A DNA stretch of 64,000 nucleotides from Mycobacterium syngnathidarum (lineage in GTDB: Bacteria > Actinomycetota > Actinomycetes > Mycobacteriales > Mycobacteriaceae): positions 62,001 to 126,000 of the forward strand of contig NZ_MLCL01000039.1 in the NCBI RefSeq assembly GCF_001942625.1, in the 5' to 3' direction. Below are positions 16,590-26,672 of the stretch, piece by piece; the first letter of the stretch is position 1; each line of letters starts with the position of its first letter. Below the pieces are notes generated by a model. It did no database searches, was not told where the DNA came from, and saw only the letters and a program-made list of their open reading frames with translations. The position numbers were made by a program, and so were the translations under genes.

Positions 16590-19500
16590 TGGAGTTACAG
16601 CACCGCGAAGCGCTCAGCGCGCTTCGTCTGACCTGGGCGCCGACCGCCGACGATCTGTGGCATTCGCAGGGCGCGCTGCACGTGCGCGGTCTGCACGACC
16701 GGCCGATGGCCGACGTGATGGCCGCCTTCGGCGACGCCGAACGGGAGTCCGACTCCAGCCCGCTGGGCGTGGTGGTACGCGGCCCGGCGGGTTCGGGCAA
16801 GACCCACCTGCTGGGGCAGGTACGCGAACAGGTGCAGACCAGCGGCGGTTTCTTCTTCCTCGTCGAACTGCTCGATGCGGCGAGTTTCTGGCAGTCCGCC
16901 CGCGCAGGCATCCTGGAAAGCCTGGGCCGGCCGGGCAGCGAGCGCGAAACCCAGCTGAAAGACCTGCTGTGGGAACTGTCTTCGGTGGCCCACATCTCCC
17001 GCGCCAACCGCCGGGCAGTGATCGGCGACGACGACCTGACCCCCGAGATCCTCACCGACTTCGTCAACTCACTGCACAAAGTCCACCGCCACACCGTCAA
17101 ACGCGCGCACCACACGCTGCGCGCCCTGGTGTTGCTCGGTGCCGGCGATCTCGACCTTCAGGATGTCGGTGAGGCATTCCTGACCGGCAGCGGTGAGAAA
17201 GAAGCCTGGGGGCTGCCCGCGCCGGTGCTCACCCCGCAGGAGTCGGTGCGCGACATCTCCCGGCTGATCGCGCTGGCCGGGCCGTCGGTTCTGGCCATCG
17301 ACCAGATCGACACCCTGCTGGCCCAGTCCACCGATCGAACCGACACCACCACAGACTCCGGTGGTACGGGCCGCTCCGCGAGCAACCGCGACCTCGAACA
17401 CATCGCGCACGGTCTGATGTCGATCCGCCAGACCATGCGGCGCACCGTCGGCGTGGTGGCCTGCCTGCCCGCGGCCTGGGAAGCGATCCAGGACCGCGCC
17501 ACGGCCACCGTTCAGGACCGCTTCCGGACCACCGCGCTGCTGCAGGGCCTGCCGACACCGGAGGTGGGCCGCGCCATCCTGGAACGGCGGTTCACCGCCA
17601 GCTACTCAGCGATCGGATTCGCCGCGCCATATCCGAGCTGGCCGATCCTGCCCTCGGCGTTTGACGAGGCGACCCAGTACACGCCACGCCAGCTGCTCAA
17701 ACGCGCCGACACGCATGTGCGCCAATGCCTGGAACACGACACGATCGAAGAACTGTCCCAACTCACCGGTGAGGTCGCCACACCCCACGAGCCCACCGGC
17801 AACGGCGCCGCGCTCGGGGACACCGGCGAACTGGACCGCCGCTTCGCCGACTACCGGCGCCGTGCGGTGACCGTGGCCGCGCTGGACCCCGACGGCGAGG
17901 ACACCACGATGCCCGGCCTGCTCTCGGCGGCGCTGGACGCCTGGATCACCGAGCTGGGCGAGGCCGGGCAGGCGTTTCGGCCCGATCCACTTCCGGGCCA
18001 GCGGGTGGTGCTGCACGGCCGGCTGCGCCAGACCCTCGACGCCGCGACCGACGACGAACGGCACTGGGCATTTCGCGCGATCTCGTCCGGCAACGCCGTC
18101 GCGGTGCAGAACCGGGTTCGAAAGGCCTGGGAGGCGACAGGCTTCAACCCCGACCGGCGTCGGCTGTTCCTGCTGCGGAACACCGGGTGGCCCAAGGGCG
18201 CGAAGACCGCGGTGATGATCGCCGAGTTCGAGGCGGCCGGCGGCCGGGTGCTGCCGATGAGTGAGGACGACGTACGCACCATGACGGCGCTGCGCGATCT
18301 GATCGACGACAACCACCCCGACCTGCCCGAGTGGCTACGCCGGCGCCGCCCCGCCCACGGGATCGGCTGGCTGCGCGCCGCCCTCGGAGAGATCGCGGGC
18401 GATCCGCCGCCCCCGGCTCAGATCGACGTGGACGACGAGCTCGCGACCGGACCGATACGGACGCAGACTCCTGCGCCGGTCAGCATCGAGCACTCGCCCA
18501 CCGCGGTCACCCTGGGCCTCGACAGCGCCGGCGGGCGTCCGGTGTCCGTCGACCTGGCTGCGCTGCGTAAACACACCGCGATCTTCGCCGGCTCCGGATC
18601 GGGCAAAACCGTGCTGATCCGGCGACTGGTCGAGGAGTGCGCGCTGCGCGGCGTGTCCTCGATCGTGCTGGACCCCAACAACGACCTGTCCCGGCTGGGT
18701 GTGCGTTGGCCCGACAATCCCCCGGGCTGGAATCCGGCCGACGACGAACGTGCCGAGGCATACTTCGACAACGCCGAGGTCGTGGTGTGGACGCCGCGCC
18801 GCTCGACCGGTCGGCCGCTGGCCTTCTCGCCGCTCCCCGATTTTGCCAGTGTCATCGACGACGACGACGAGTTCTCCGACGCCGTCGAATCCGCTGTCGC
18901 CGCACTGGAACCCCGCGCCCTGATCGCCGGCAACACCGCCAAGGCCGAGCGGTCCCGCGCCGTGTTGCGCGAGGCGCTGCGGTTCTACGGGGCCCAGCCG
19001 ATGGTAACCCTGGGCGGGTTCATCGACCTGCTCGGCAACCTGCCGGTCGAAGTCAGCGCGTTGGGCGGGGCACAGAAGCTGGCCGCCGAGCTGGCTCAGA
19101 ACCTGCGCGCGGCCACCGTCAACGATCCGCTGTTCGGCGGCACCGGCACTGCCGCAGATCCCGGGATGCTGCTGACTCCGTCCCCGGGTTATCGCGCCCG
19201 GGTGTCGGTGATCAGCATGGTCGGCCTGACCAGCGACCAACAACGCGAGGGGTTCGTCAACCAGTTGCAGATGGCGCTGTTCGCCTGGATCAAGCGCAAC
19301 CCGGCCGGGGACCGGCCGCTGGGCGGGCTGCTGGTGATGGACGAGGCACAGAACTTCGCGCCGTCCAGTCACACGACCGCCTCCACCCACAGCACCCTGG
19401 CGCTGTCCTCGCAGGCCCGAAAGTACGGGCTGGGACTGGTTTTCGCCACGCAGTCCCCACGCGGGCTGCACAACCACATCCCCGGCAACGCCACCACGCA

Positions 19501-19738
19501 GTTCTACGGGCTGCTGAACTCCCCCGCCCAGATCGCCGTGGCCCGGGAGATGGCCCGGGTGAAGGGCGGTCACGTGCCCGACATCAGCAAGCTGCGGTCA
19601 GGCCAGTTCTATGTGGCCTTGGAAGGCAATGCTTTTCACAAGGTCCAGACACCCTGGTGCCTGTCGAGTCATCCGCCCAGCCCGCCGACCACCGACGAGG
19701 TTCTGGCGCTGGCCCAGCGGGAACTGGCGGCGCGCTAA
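16589..19738 (+). CDS. large ATPase with N-terminal AAA and C-terminal HerA/FtsK-like P-loop domains
   Basis: 1049 residues. The first P-loop, GPAGSGKT (65-72), belongs to an AAA/ORC-like domain with VLAIDQIDTLL as its Walker B-like strand (~230). The middle region is helical with no known motif. The second P-loop, GSGSGKT (668-674), lies in a HerA/VirB4-type motor preceded by ALRKHTAIFA, with SSIVLDPNNDLSRLG, Walker B LLVMDEAQ (Asp918-Glu919) and a sensor region YGLGLVFATQSP. HerA-type motors translocate DNA or pump substrates. With the preceding winged-helix gene it forms a compact two-gene unit. BREX BrxC/PglY proteins also combine P-loops at similar size, but no other BREX genes are here. 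Function unknown. Confidence 0.82.
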   Translation: MELQHREALSALRLTWAPTADDLWHSQGALHVRGLHDRPMADVMAAFGDAERESDSSPLGVVVRGPAGSGKTHLLGQVREQVQTSGGFFFLVELLDAASFWQSARAGILESLGRPGSERETQLKDLLWELSSVAHISRANRRAVIGDDDLTPEILTDFVNSLHKVHRHTVKRAHHTLRALVLLGAGDLDLQDVGEAFLTGSGEKEAWGLPAPVLTPQESVRDISRLIALAGPSVLAIDQIDTLLAQSTDRTDTTTDSGGTGRSASNRDLEHIAHGLMSIRQTMRRTVGVVACLPAAWEAIQDRATATVQDRFRTTALLQGLPTPEVGRAILERRFTASYSAIGFAAPYPSWPILPSAFDEATQYTPRQLLKRADTHVRQCLEHDTIEELSQLTGEVATPHEPTGNGAALGDTGELDRRFADYRRRAVTVAALDPDGEDTTMPGLLSAALDAWITELGEAGQAFRPDPLPGQRVVLHGRLRQTLDAATDDERHWAFRAISSGNAVAVQNRVRKAWEATGFNPDRRRLFLLRNTGWPKGAKTAVMIAEFEAAGGRVLPMSEDDVRTMTALRDLIDDNHPDLPEWLRRRRPAHGIGWLRAALGEIAGDPPPPAQIDVDDELATGPIRTQTPAPVSIEHSPTAVTLGLDSAGGRPVSVDLAALRKHTAIFAGSGSGKTVLIRRLVEECALRGVSSIVLDPNNDLSRLGVRWPDNPPGWNPADDERAEAYFDNAEVVVWTPRRSTGRPLAFSPLPDFASVIDDDDEFSDAVESAVAALEPRALIAGNTAKAERSRAVLREALRFYGAQPMVTLGGFIDLLGNLPVEVSALGGAQKLAAELAQNLRAATVNDPLFGGTGTAADPGMLLTPSPGYRARVSVISMVGLTSDQQREGFVNQLQMALFAWIKRNPAGDRPLGGLLVMDEAQNFAPSSHTTASTHSTLALSSQARKYGLGLVFATQSPRGLHNHIPGNATTQFYGLLNSPAQIAVAREMARVKGGHVPDISKLRSGQFYVALEGNAFHKVQTPWCLSSHPPSPPTTDEVLALAQRELAAR

Positions 19739-21222
19739 AGCAGGGTCGCGCTGCCGTCGGCGTGCACCTGAACCTTGGCCCCGGCGATGTCCCCCGACAT
19801 CGTCGCCGCGGCCTGGGACTCGTCGACGATCCGGGCCAGCGTGCGTGCGTCCTCGGGGGTGCGTACCGCCAGGAAGGCCCGTTCCGCGGTGCCGTCACGC
19901 CCCACCGGCGTGGTCCAGGATTCCACGGTGCCGGTGCCGGCGAAGTCCACCTGCAGCTGCCGTGTCGGCTCCGCATCCACCTCGGATTGCACGTCCTGCC
20001 AACGGAATTCATCTGTTGGCGGCTCGGTGCCGTACACGCCGAAGCTGTGCTTGGTGAGGTAACCGCCGTTGGCGGTGACCAGGCCCCGGGTCCCGGGATT
20101 TGCCACGAGTCGCTCGGCCATGGTGGCGATCGAATGGGACACGTAGTTGTTCCACGGCCCGCCCGCGAATGTCAGCCCGCCGGTCACCGTCAGCGGCCGC
20201 AACGGATCATCCAGGGGCAGACCGAGCTCGGCCGCCGCCACCTGCACCGCCGACGGGAAGCACGAATACACGTCGACGAAATCCAACTCGTCGGCCGTCA
20301 CCCCGGCCAGCTCCAGGACTCGGCGCCCGGCGATGCGGATCGCCGGTGACCGATAGAACTCGGCCCGCTCTCCGATCGCGTACGTATCGTGCGAGTCTGT
20401 CCCGGCATACGGGAAAACCCAACGGTCGGAAGGGATCTGGAGATATGTCGCCTTCTCGACCGTCGTCAGGATCAGCACCGCGCCCTGGTCCACCATGTTG
20501 TTGGAGTTCATCAGCTTGGTGTAGGGCCAGCTGATCATCCGATTGTCCGGGCCGGGTTGCCAGATCTGCTCGGCGGGCACCGCCTCGGAGCTCCAGGCAT
20601 GCGGGTTGTCGGCCGCCACCGCACTGAACCGCGACCACAGCCGGCCGATCCGCTTTCGGTGCTCGTCGCTGGTCTCGCCGCCCGCGATCCGCAGTGCCTG
20701 CTCGAACATCGGGTACACATAGGCCGGCCGGTCGAGCTTGATGCGCAGCTCGGCCTCGCCGGCCATCGGCACCCCGTCATGCGCACCCGTGGCCTCGGGT
20801 ACGGATTCGTCCTGGCGCGTCCATTCCGGTTTGATCCCGCGGGCGCGCAACCGGCTGCGGGTCCGCCAGGTCTCGGCACCGGCGATCAGCACCACCTCGG
20901 CCCGCCCGCCCTGCAGATCCCGGCAAGCCTCGTTCACCAGCGTCTGCGGAACGTTGCCGCCGACCCCGGTGTAGCGCGTCGCGGCCTTCTCGGCCCGGAT
21001 ACGCTGCGCCAGCAGCAAACCCGGATCGCGGTAATGCCAGGACAGCAGGTTGACGATTCGTACCGAATCGACCGCCTCGAGCACCCGTGGGTCAGCGGCG
21101 GACCGGGCCGCAGCAACCATCAGATCGACCGGTTCGACATCCGGTTGCTCCTGCCGTTGGTTGACCTGGCCGTAGCCCACCAGTACCGGGGTTCGCGGGT
21201 CGAGAGTGCGCGGGACCGTCAT
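19735..21222 (-). CDS. thiolase-like acetyl-CoA acetyltransferase family protein (Rv1867-like)
   Basis: 495 residues, ATG at 21222 ([20 protein letters not shown]); the longer frame to 21318 is not used. It has the thiolase-superfamily pattern: an N-terminal half with [25 protein letters not shown] and [13 protein letters not shown]; then [34 protein letters not shown], and [15 protein letters not shown] with the candidate active-site His. A C-terminal OB-like domain follows. The classical nucleophile context is not obvious, so activity is uncertain; lipid or sterol metabolism is the usual guess. Its TAG stop shares bases with the TAA of the convergent ATPase gene. Confidence 0.8.
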   Translation of the reverse strand: MTVPRTLDPRTPVLVGYGQVNQRQEQPDVEPVDLMVAAARSAADPRVLEAVDSVRIVNLLSWHYRDPGLLLAQRIRAEKAATRYTGVGGNVPQTLVNEACRDLQGGRAEVVLIAGAETWRTRSRLRARGIKPEWTRQDESVPEATGAHDGVPMAGEAELRIKLDRPAYVYPMFEQALRIAGGETSDEHRKRIGRLWSRFSAVAADNPHAWSSEAVPAEQIWQPGPDNRMISWPYTKLMNSNNMVDQGAVLILTTVEKATYLQIPSDRWVFPYAGTDSHDTYAIGERAEFYRSPAIRIAGRRVLELAGVTADELDFVDVYSCFPSAVQVAAAELGLPLDDPLRPLTVTGGLTFAGGPWNNYVSHSIATMAERLVANPGTRGLVTANGGYLTKHSFGVYGTEPPTDEFRWQDVQSEVDAEPTRQLQVDFAGTGTVESWTTPVGRDGTAERAFLAVRTPEDARTLARIVDESQAAATMSGDIAGAKVQVHADGSATLL

Positions 21223-21345
21223 GCCCACGAACCTAGCCGACGCAGGACACGACCCCCACGCACGCACTGGCCGTTGGTTGATCGGTATGAATTCGGGTAC
21301 TTGGATCGCGGGCGCCATTCACCGACACCGGCCACTATGGAGAAC

Positions 21346-23715
21346 ATGAGCGACGCGACTGTCTCAACGGCATTGACCGACACGGAACTCGAGCAGCTCA
21401 ACGCGTACTGGCGGGCGGCCAACTACCTGTCCGTCGGTCAGATCTATCTGTTGGACAACCCGCTGCTCACCGAGCCGCTGGCCGCCGAACACGTCAAACC
21501 GCGGCTGCTCGGGCACTGGGGCACCACCCCGGGATTGAACCTGCTCTACACCCATCTCAATCGGATCATCCGGGAGCGCGACGCGAACGTCATCTACGTC
21601 ACGGGCCCCGGCCACGGCGGACCGGGCCTGGTGGCCAACGCCTATCTGGAAGGCACCTACAGCGAGGTCTACACCGGCATCGGGCAGGACACCGATGGTC
21701 TGCGGAAGCTGTTCCGCCAGTTCTCCTTTCCCGGTGGGATCCCGAGCCACGTGGCAGCCGAAACCCCCGGCTCCATCCATGAGGGCGGCGAACTCGGATA
21801 CGCGTTGGTGCACGCCTACGGCGCCGCGTTCGACAACCCGGACCTGGTGGTGGCCTGCGTCGTCGGCGACGGCGAGGCCGAAACCGGCCCGCTGGCCGCC
21901 AGCTGGCACTCAAACAAGTTCCTCAACCCGGTCGTCGACGGCGCAGTGCTGCCGATCCTGCACCTCAACGGCTACAAGATCGCCAATCCCACGGTGCTGT
22001 CCCGTATTCCGCAAGAAGAGCTCGAATCGCTGTTCTACGGCTACGGCTACCGCCCCATCACCGTGGCCGGCGACGACCCGGACATCGTGCATCAGCAGCT
22101 GGCCACCGCCATGGACGAGGCGTTCGACCAGATCGCAGCCATCCAACGTGCCGCCCGCCTCGACGGCGAGCCGGGCCGGCCGCTGTGGCCGATGATCATC
22201 CTGCGCACCCCCAAAGGCTGGACCGGGCCGCGCGAGGTGGACGGGAAGCAGGTCGAAGACACCTGGCGGTCCCACCAGGTGCCGCTGTCGGAGACTCGGA
22301 CCAACCCGTCGCACATGGCACAACTCGAGACGTGGTTGCGCAGCTACCGGCCCGAAGAATTGTTCGACGCCACCGGGGCGCTGCGGCCCGAGCTACGCGC
22401 GCTGGCGCCCTCGGGCACCCGCCGGATGAGCGCCAACCCGCATGCCAACGGCGGATTGCTGCTCCGTGATCTCGACCTGCCCGATTTCACCGAATATGCA
22501 GTTCCCGTGCGCAAGCCGGCAACCGCGACCGCCGAGGCCACCCGGGTGCTCGGCACGTTCCTGCGCGATGTCATCGCCGACAATCCGGACCGCTTCCGGC
22601 TGATGGGTCCGGACGAAACGGCATCGAACCGCCTGGGCGCAGTGCTGGAGAAGACCGACAAAGCCTGGCAGGCCGAAACGCTGCCCGTCGACGAGAATCT
22701 GGCACCCGACGGCCGGGTGATGGAAGTCCTGTCCGAACATCTGTGCCAGGGCTGGCTGGAGGGCTACCTGTTGACCGGGCGGCACGGGTTGTTCAACTGC
22801 TACGAGGCCTTCGTCCACATCGTCGACTCGATGCTCAACCAACACGCCAAATGGTTGTTCAGCAGTTCTCACCTGACATGGCGCCGACCGATCGCGTCGC
22901 TCAACTACCTGCTGACCTCCCATGTATGGCGCCAAGACCACAACGGCGCGTCGCATCAGGATCCCGGCTTCATCGACCACGTCGCCAACAAACGACCCGA
23001 AGTGGTGCGCGTCTACCTGCCGCCGGACGCCAACACCCTGTTGTCGGTCGCCGACCACTGTCTGCGCAGCCGCCAGTACGTCAATGTCATCGTGGCCGGC
23101 AAGCAACCCGCCCTGACCTACCTCACGATGGACGAGGCCGTCGCGCACTGCACCCGCGGGTTGGGAATCTGGGAATGGGCGAGCAATACGACCGGCGAAC
23201 CCGATGTGGTGCTGGCCTGCGCGGGCGACATCCCGACGCTGGAGACCCTGGCGGCCGCCGACATCCTGCGCCGCCGCCTGCCCGAGGTGAAGGTCAGGGT
23301 GGTCAACGTCGTCGACATCATGCGCCTGCAACCCGAGTCCGAACATCCGCACGGGCTGTCCGAGCGTGAGTTCGATTCGATCTTCACCACCGACAAGCCG
23401 GTCATCTTCGCCTACCACGGCTACCCGTGGCTGATCCACCGGCTGGCCTACCGGCACACCAACCACGCCCAACTGCACGTGCGCGGGTTCAAGGAGCGGG
23501 GCACGACGACGACGCCGTTCGACATGGTGATGCTCAACGACCTCGACCGGTTCCATCTCGTCATGGACGTGATCGACCGCGTCGAGGGGCTGTCGGCCAG
23601 TGCGGCCGGGCTGCGTCAGGAGATGGTCGATGCACGATTGGCCGCCCGCAGCTACACCCGTGAACACGGCGAGGACGATCCCGCGATCGCCAACTGGACC
23701 TGGGAGCCGATGTGA
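21346..23715 (+). CDS. xfp: phosphoketolase
   Basis: 789 residues. ATG 21346 ([18 protein letters not shown]); ATG 21337 in frame is an alternative. Signature motifs: [47 protein letters not shown], and the thiamine-diphosphate site [19 protein letters not shown]. The C-terminal phosphoketolase domain contains [17 protein letters not shown]. It cleaves xylulose-5-phosphate and/or fructose-6-phosphate with phosphate to acetyl phosphate and an aldose phosphate, in the cytosol. No acetate kinase gene is adjacent. The CPBP protease gene follows by 38 bases, probably by chance. Confidence 0.95.
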   Translation: MSDATVSTALTDTELEQLNAYWRAANYLSVGQIYLLDNPLLTEPLAAEHVKPRLLGHWGTTPGLNLLYTHLNRIIRERDANVIYVTGPGHGGPGLVANAYLEGTYSEVYTGIGQDTDGLRKLFRQFSFPGGIPSHVAAETPGSIHEGGELGYALVHAYGAAFDNPDLVVACVVGDGEAETGPLAASWHSNKFLNPVVDGAVLPILHLNGYKIANPTVLSRIPQEELESLFYGYGYRPITVAGDDPDIVHQQLATAMDEAFDQIAAIQRAARLDGEPGRPLWPMIILRTPKGWTGPREVDGKQVEDTWRSHQVPLSETRTNPSHMAQLETWLRSYRPEELFDATGALRPELRALAPSGTRRMSANPHANGGLLLRDLDLPDFTEYAVPVRKPATATAEATRVLGTFLRDVIADNPDRFRLMGPDETASNRLGAVLEKTDKAWQAETLPVDENLAPDGRVMEVLSEHLCQGWLEGYLLTGRHGLFNCYEAFVHIVDSMLNQHAKWLFSSSHLTWRRPIASLNYLLTSHVWRQDHNGASHQDPGFIDHVANKRPEVVRVYLPPDANTLLSVADHCLRSRQYVNVIVAGKQPALTYLTMDEAVAHCTRGLGIWEWASNTTGEPDVVLACAGDIPTLETLAAADILRRRLPEVKVRVVNVVDIMRLQPESEHPHGLSEREFDSIFTTDKPVIFAYHGYPWLIHRLAYRHTNHAQLHVRGFKERGTTTTPFDMVMLNDLDRFHLVMDVIDRVEGLSASAAGLRQEMVDARLAARSYTREHGEDDPAIANWTWEPM

Positions 23716-23753
23716 CCTGGGTAATTGCGCCGCACCGGTAAGATTGCCGAGTC

Positions 23754-24518
23754 ATGTCTGATCAGAGCGCCGTGGCCGCGCATCCTCATCCGCTGGTGGC
23801 CCAGCTCTCGGCATTGCATCACTTCCGGATCTACGCCGACATCGGCATCGTCGTCGTCATCCTCACGGTGACCAACCTGATCGCGCACTTCACCACTCCC
23901 TGGGCCAGCATCGCCACCGTCCCGGCGGCCGCAGTCGGTCTGCTGATCCTGGTGCGAGCCCGTGGCCTGGGCTGGGCCGAACTGGGGCTGGGTCGCGAAC
24001 ACTGGCGCTCCGGTGTCGGCTACGCACTGGCGGCCGTGGCGCTGGTGGTCTCGGTGATCGCGATCGGGACGATGCTGCCGTGGACCCGTCCGATGTTCAT
24101 GAACGACAACTACGCCACCATCTCGGGTGCACTGCTCGCGTCGATGGTCATCATCCCGCTGCAGACGGTGATCCCCGAGGAGCTGGCATTCCGCGGAGTG
24201 CTCCACGGAGCCCTCAACCGGGCCTGGGGTTTTCGCGGAGTCGCCGCAGGTGGCTCATTGCTTTTCGGCCTGTGGCACATCGCCAGTTCGCTCGGGTTGA
24301 CGAGTGAGAACGTCGGCTTCACCCGACTGTTCGGGGGCGGCATCTTCGGCATGGTCGCCGGTGTGGTGCTGGCCGTCGTGGCCACCGGCATCGCCGGCTT
24401 CGTCTTCACCTGGCTGCGCCGGCGCAGCGGCAGCCTGATCGCCCCGATCGCGCTGCACTGGTCACTCAACGGCGTCGGCGCGTTGGCAGCCGCCGTGGTC
24501 TGGCATCTGTCGACCTAA
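23754..24518 (+). CDS. CPBP family intramembrane metalloprotease
   Basis: 254 residues, ATG 23754. About seven hydrophobic helices. The three CPBP motifs are present: glutamate pair VIPEELAFRG, histidine FGLWHIAS, and the C-terminal LHWSLNGVGAL. The family includes Rce1-type prenyl-protein proteases and bacterial Abi/bacteriocin-processing proteins. The substrate is unknown. The N-terminus is polar (MSDQSAVAAHPHP), with no signal peptide apart from the first helix. Confidence 0.85.
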   Translation: MSDQSAVAAHPHPLVAQLSALHHFRIYADIGIVVVILTVTNLIAHFTTPWASIATVPAAAVGLLILVRARGLGWAELGLGREHWRSGVGYALAAVALVVSVIAIGTMLPWTRPMFMNDNYATISGALLASMVIIPLQTVIPEELAFRGVLHGALNRAWGFRGVAAGGSLLFGLWHIASSLGLTSENVGFTRLFGGGIFGMVAGVVLAVVATGIAGFVFTWLRRRSGSLIAPIALHWSLNGVGALAAAVVWHLST

Positions 24519-24598
24519 CCGCCGGCGCCCCGGCTCAATTCGCGGCGCGGCGACGCGCCCGGAGCTCCCGATTCTTCAACTTGTTCCCGCACTCTGAG

Positions 24599-25600
24599 CT
24601 ACCCGCGAAGCACCGCAGCACCCGCGATACGTCCCGCGCTCAGATCCGCCAGCGCCTCGTCCGCACGGTCCAGTGCGTACACCGGAGTGCTGACCGCCAT
24701 CCGGTGCTCACCGGCGAATGCCAGGAAATCACGCGCGTCGGAACGGGTGTTGGCGGTGACCGACCGGATCTCGCGTTCCTGGAACAGATGTCGTTGATAG
24801 TCCAGGGCCGGGATGTCGCTGAGGTGAATGCCCGCGATCGCCAGCACACCGCCCCGGTCGAGCGCTGCCATCGCGGGCAGCACCAGGTCCCCCACCGGCG
24901 CAAACAGAATCGCGGCATCCAGTGGTTCCGGCGGCATTTCGGCGCTGCCCTGCACCGACGATGCCCCCAGCTCCAGGGCAAGTGCACGCGCCCGCTCGCC
25001 ACGGGTCATCACGTGCACCCGGGCCCCCTGAGCCAATGCCACCTGCGCGGTCAGGTGCGCACTACCGCCGAAGCCATAGAGCCCCAGTCGCCCGCCCGGC
25101 GGCAGATCCGTACGCGACAGCGCGCGGTAGCCGATGATCCCAGCACACAACAGCGGCGCCAGCTCGACATCGGAGTACCCGGAAGGCAGGCGCAGCGCGA
25201 AAGCGGCCGGGACGGTGGTGAATTCGGCGTAGCCGCCGTCGGCGTCCCAACCGGTGTACAACGAGGACGGACAGAGATTTTCCCGGCCACGCAGACAGTA
25301 GCGGCAGCGCCCACAGGTGTGCCGTAGCCAGGCCACCCCGACGCGATCACCCGGCGTGAACCCGCCGCCGGCATCGGCACCGATCGCGACCACCTCGCCG
25401 ACCACCTCGTGCCCGGGTATCACCCGCGGCCGGTGTACGGCCAGATCCCCTTCGGCGACATGCAGATCTGTTCGGCACACGCCGCAGGCCAGCACCTTGA
25501 CCAGCAGTTCGCCGGCCCCCGGCTGCGGAATCGGCACACTGACGCGGCGCAGCGGATGCGAACCGACGGGGCCCGGGGCTACGACCTGCCAGGCCGTCAT
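24599..25600 (-). CDS. adhA: zinc-dependent alcohol dehydrogenase
   Basis: 333 residues from ATG 25600 ([13 protein letters not shown]); ATG 25615 and GTG 25618 are possible earlier starts. Medium-chain dehydrogenase. Catalytic zinc ligands lie in [14 protein letters not shown] and [10 protein letters not shown]; the structural-zinc lobe is [15 protein letters not shown]. The NAD(P) fold reads [17 protein letters not shown]. Position between a GlsB-like gene and Rv1867/CPBP genes matches Rv1862 adhA by recall. It oxidises alcohols or reduces aldehydes; substrate not deducible. Confidence 0.88.
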   Translation of the reverse strand: MTAWQVVAPGPVGSHPLRRVSVPIPQPGAGELLVKVLACGVCRTDLHVAEGDLAVHRPRVIPGHEVVGEVVAIGADAGGGFTPGDRVGVAWLRHTCGRCRYCLRGRENLCPSSLYTGWDADGGYAEFTTVPAAFALRLPSGYSDVELAPLLCAGIIGYRALSRTDLPPGGRLGLYGFGGSAHLTAQVALAQGARVHVMTRGERARALALELGASSVQGSAEMPPEPLDAAILFAPVGDLVLPAMAALDRGGVLAIAGIHLSDIPALDYQRHLFQEREIRSVTANTRSDARDFLAFAGEHRMAVSTPVYALDRADEALADLSAGRIAGAAVLRG

Positions 25601-25628
25601 GGCCCCCGAGCCCATCACCGGCGCCAGC

Positions 25629-25931
25629 TCAGCTGCGCCGGCGCACCAGCCCGACGATCCAGAGCAGGATCACCGAACCCAGGATTGCCGTGAAGAGGGT
25701 GAACCACCACCCGCCGGACGCGGTGTCGACGAAAAAGCTGAGCAGGAATCCGCCGATGAGCGCACCGACTACGCCGATGACGATGTTCATCAGAATGCCG
25801 GCACCGCCGCCGTCGACGATTTTGCCTGCGATCCAGCCGGCGAGCGCGCCGATGATGATGTAGCCGATCCAGCCAACACTGGTCAGCGTGGAGGAACGAG
25901 CCAGGATTTCGGTAGCCGCCATTACATCCAT
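25629..25931 (-). CDS. GlsB/YeaQ/YmgE family stress membrane protein
   Basis: 100 residues from ATG 25931 ([14 protein letters not shown]), which has GGCAGGAGA seven bases upstream; a longer frame to 25952 is less likely. Three hydrophobic helices with the family glycine pattern: [58 protein letters not shown]. Small inner-membrane transglycosylase-associated-like proteins of this family are stress induced; no activity is proven. It precedes adhA and is likely cotranscribed. It corresponds in position to Rv1861. Confidence 0.85.
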   Translation of the reverse strand: MDVMAATEILARSSTLTSVGWIGYIIIGALAGWIAGKIVDGGGAGILMNIVIGVVGALIGGFLLSFFVDTASGGWWFTLFTAILGSVILLWIVGLVRRRS

Positions 25932-26387
25932 TGCAGATCTCCTGCCTGTCACTGGCCGGCCCAGCGGGCTCGCTGAGCCACACCCCAGGTGTACCTCCCG
26001 AACGTAACGATTCGGTTGGCGGTTTGGGAACGATCAGCGTTCCTCCGCAGATTCCCCAACCCGCCGCCACCGCAGGTCACGCACGGCCAGGCAAACGAAG
26101 ATCACATTGTCGCGACGGGCGCGTATGGCTACCGTGGGAATCATCTGGCAACTGGCCGCGAACATACTGTCAGCGCCACGCGAGGTACCCCGCCTCAGGC
26201 CGAGAGGGGGGCTATGTACTGCATATTTGCTACGGAGCATGGTGGTGGGCCGAGCCGCTCCGGACGCCGACTCCGGCCGGCTTCAGGCCGGGCAGCTACC
26301 GCACATCCACCTCAGGCGCCACACTGGCAACACGCGTCACACCCGGTAGCCAGCAAACGTTTTCCGGCCATCGGCGGAGGAGGGCAC
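25932..26387. other. 456-base divergent intergenic region
   Basis: No credible gene. It should hold promoters for the GlsB-like gene (leftward) and the secreted CDGP protein (rightward). One clear dyad, GGAACG (26027-26032) and CGTTCC (26038-26043) with a 5-base centre, could be a regulator site. Several short ORFs lack ribosome-binding sites. Confidence 0.4.
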
Positions 26388-26645
26388 ATGAGAACATTGG
26401 TCGGCTTGGCCGCCTGCATGTTGGCGGCCGGGGGCATCGCACTGGCCGGCGCCGCACCGGCGAGCGCCGGCTGTCAGGGCGGCTGGACCCCCTGGGGCGG
26501 CGGCACCACCTGCGACGGGCCCGTCGGCCACGACGGCAGCTTTCAGCGGTGCGTCACTGCGGGCGCGATGGGCTTCGGCGGAACGAACTGCTACCAGATG
26601 AACGTCAACAACCTCGGCGGCAAGGTGCCGTACGTCGGCCCCTGA
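26388..26645 (+). CDS. small secreted CDGP-motif protein
   Basis: 85 residues; ATG 26388 follows the strong site GGAGGAGGG. The signal peptide MRTLVGLAACMLAAGGIALA is cleaved near PASA-GC. The mature part of about 57 residues has four cysteines (GCQGGW, TTCDGPVGHDGSFQRC, TNCYQM), suggesting two disulfides. The CDGP(x)4DGS(x)3RC pattern recurs in many small exported mycobacterial proteins of unknown function. Its stop lies in the loop of a hairpin shared with the convergent apa gene. Confidence 0.8.
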   Translation: MRTLVGLAACMLAAGGIALAGAAPASAGCQGGWTPWGGGTTCDGPVGHDGSFQRCVTAGAMGFGGTNCYQMNVNNLGGKVPYVGP

Positions 26646-26657
26646 GGACCGACGTAC
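26630..26657. terminator. shared hairpin between convergent CDGP gene and apa
   Basis: Inverted repeat GTACGTCGG (26630-26638) and CCGACGTAC (26649-26657), 10-nt loop. It lies across the end of the CDGP gene and 16 bases after apa ends, a suitable place for a two-way terminator. No U-tract. Confidence 0.45.
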
Positions 26658-26672
26658 CACACCGCACGGCTA

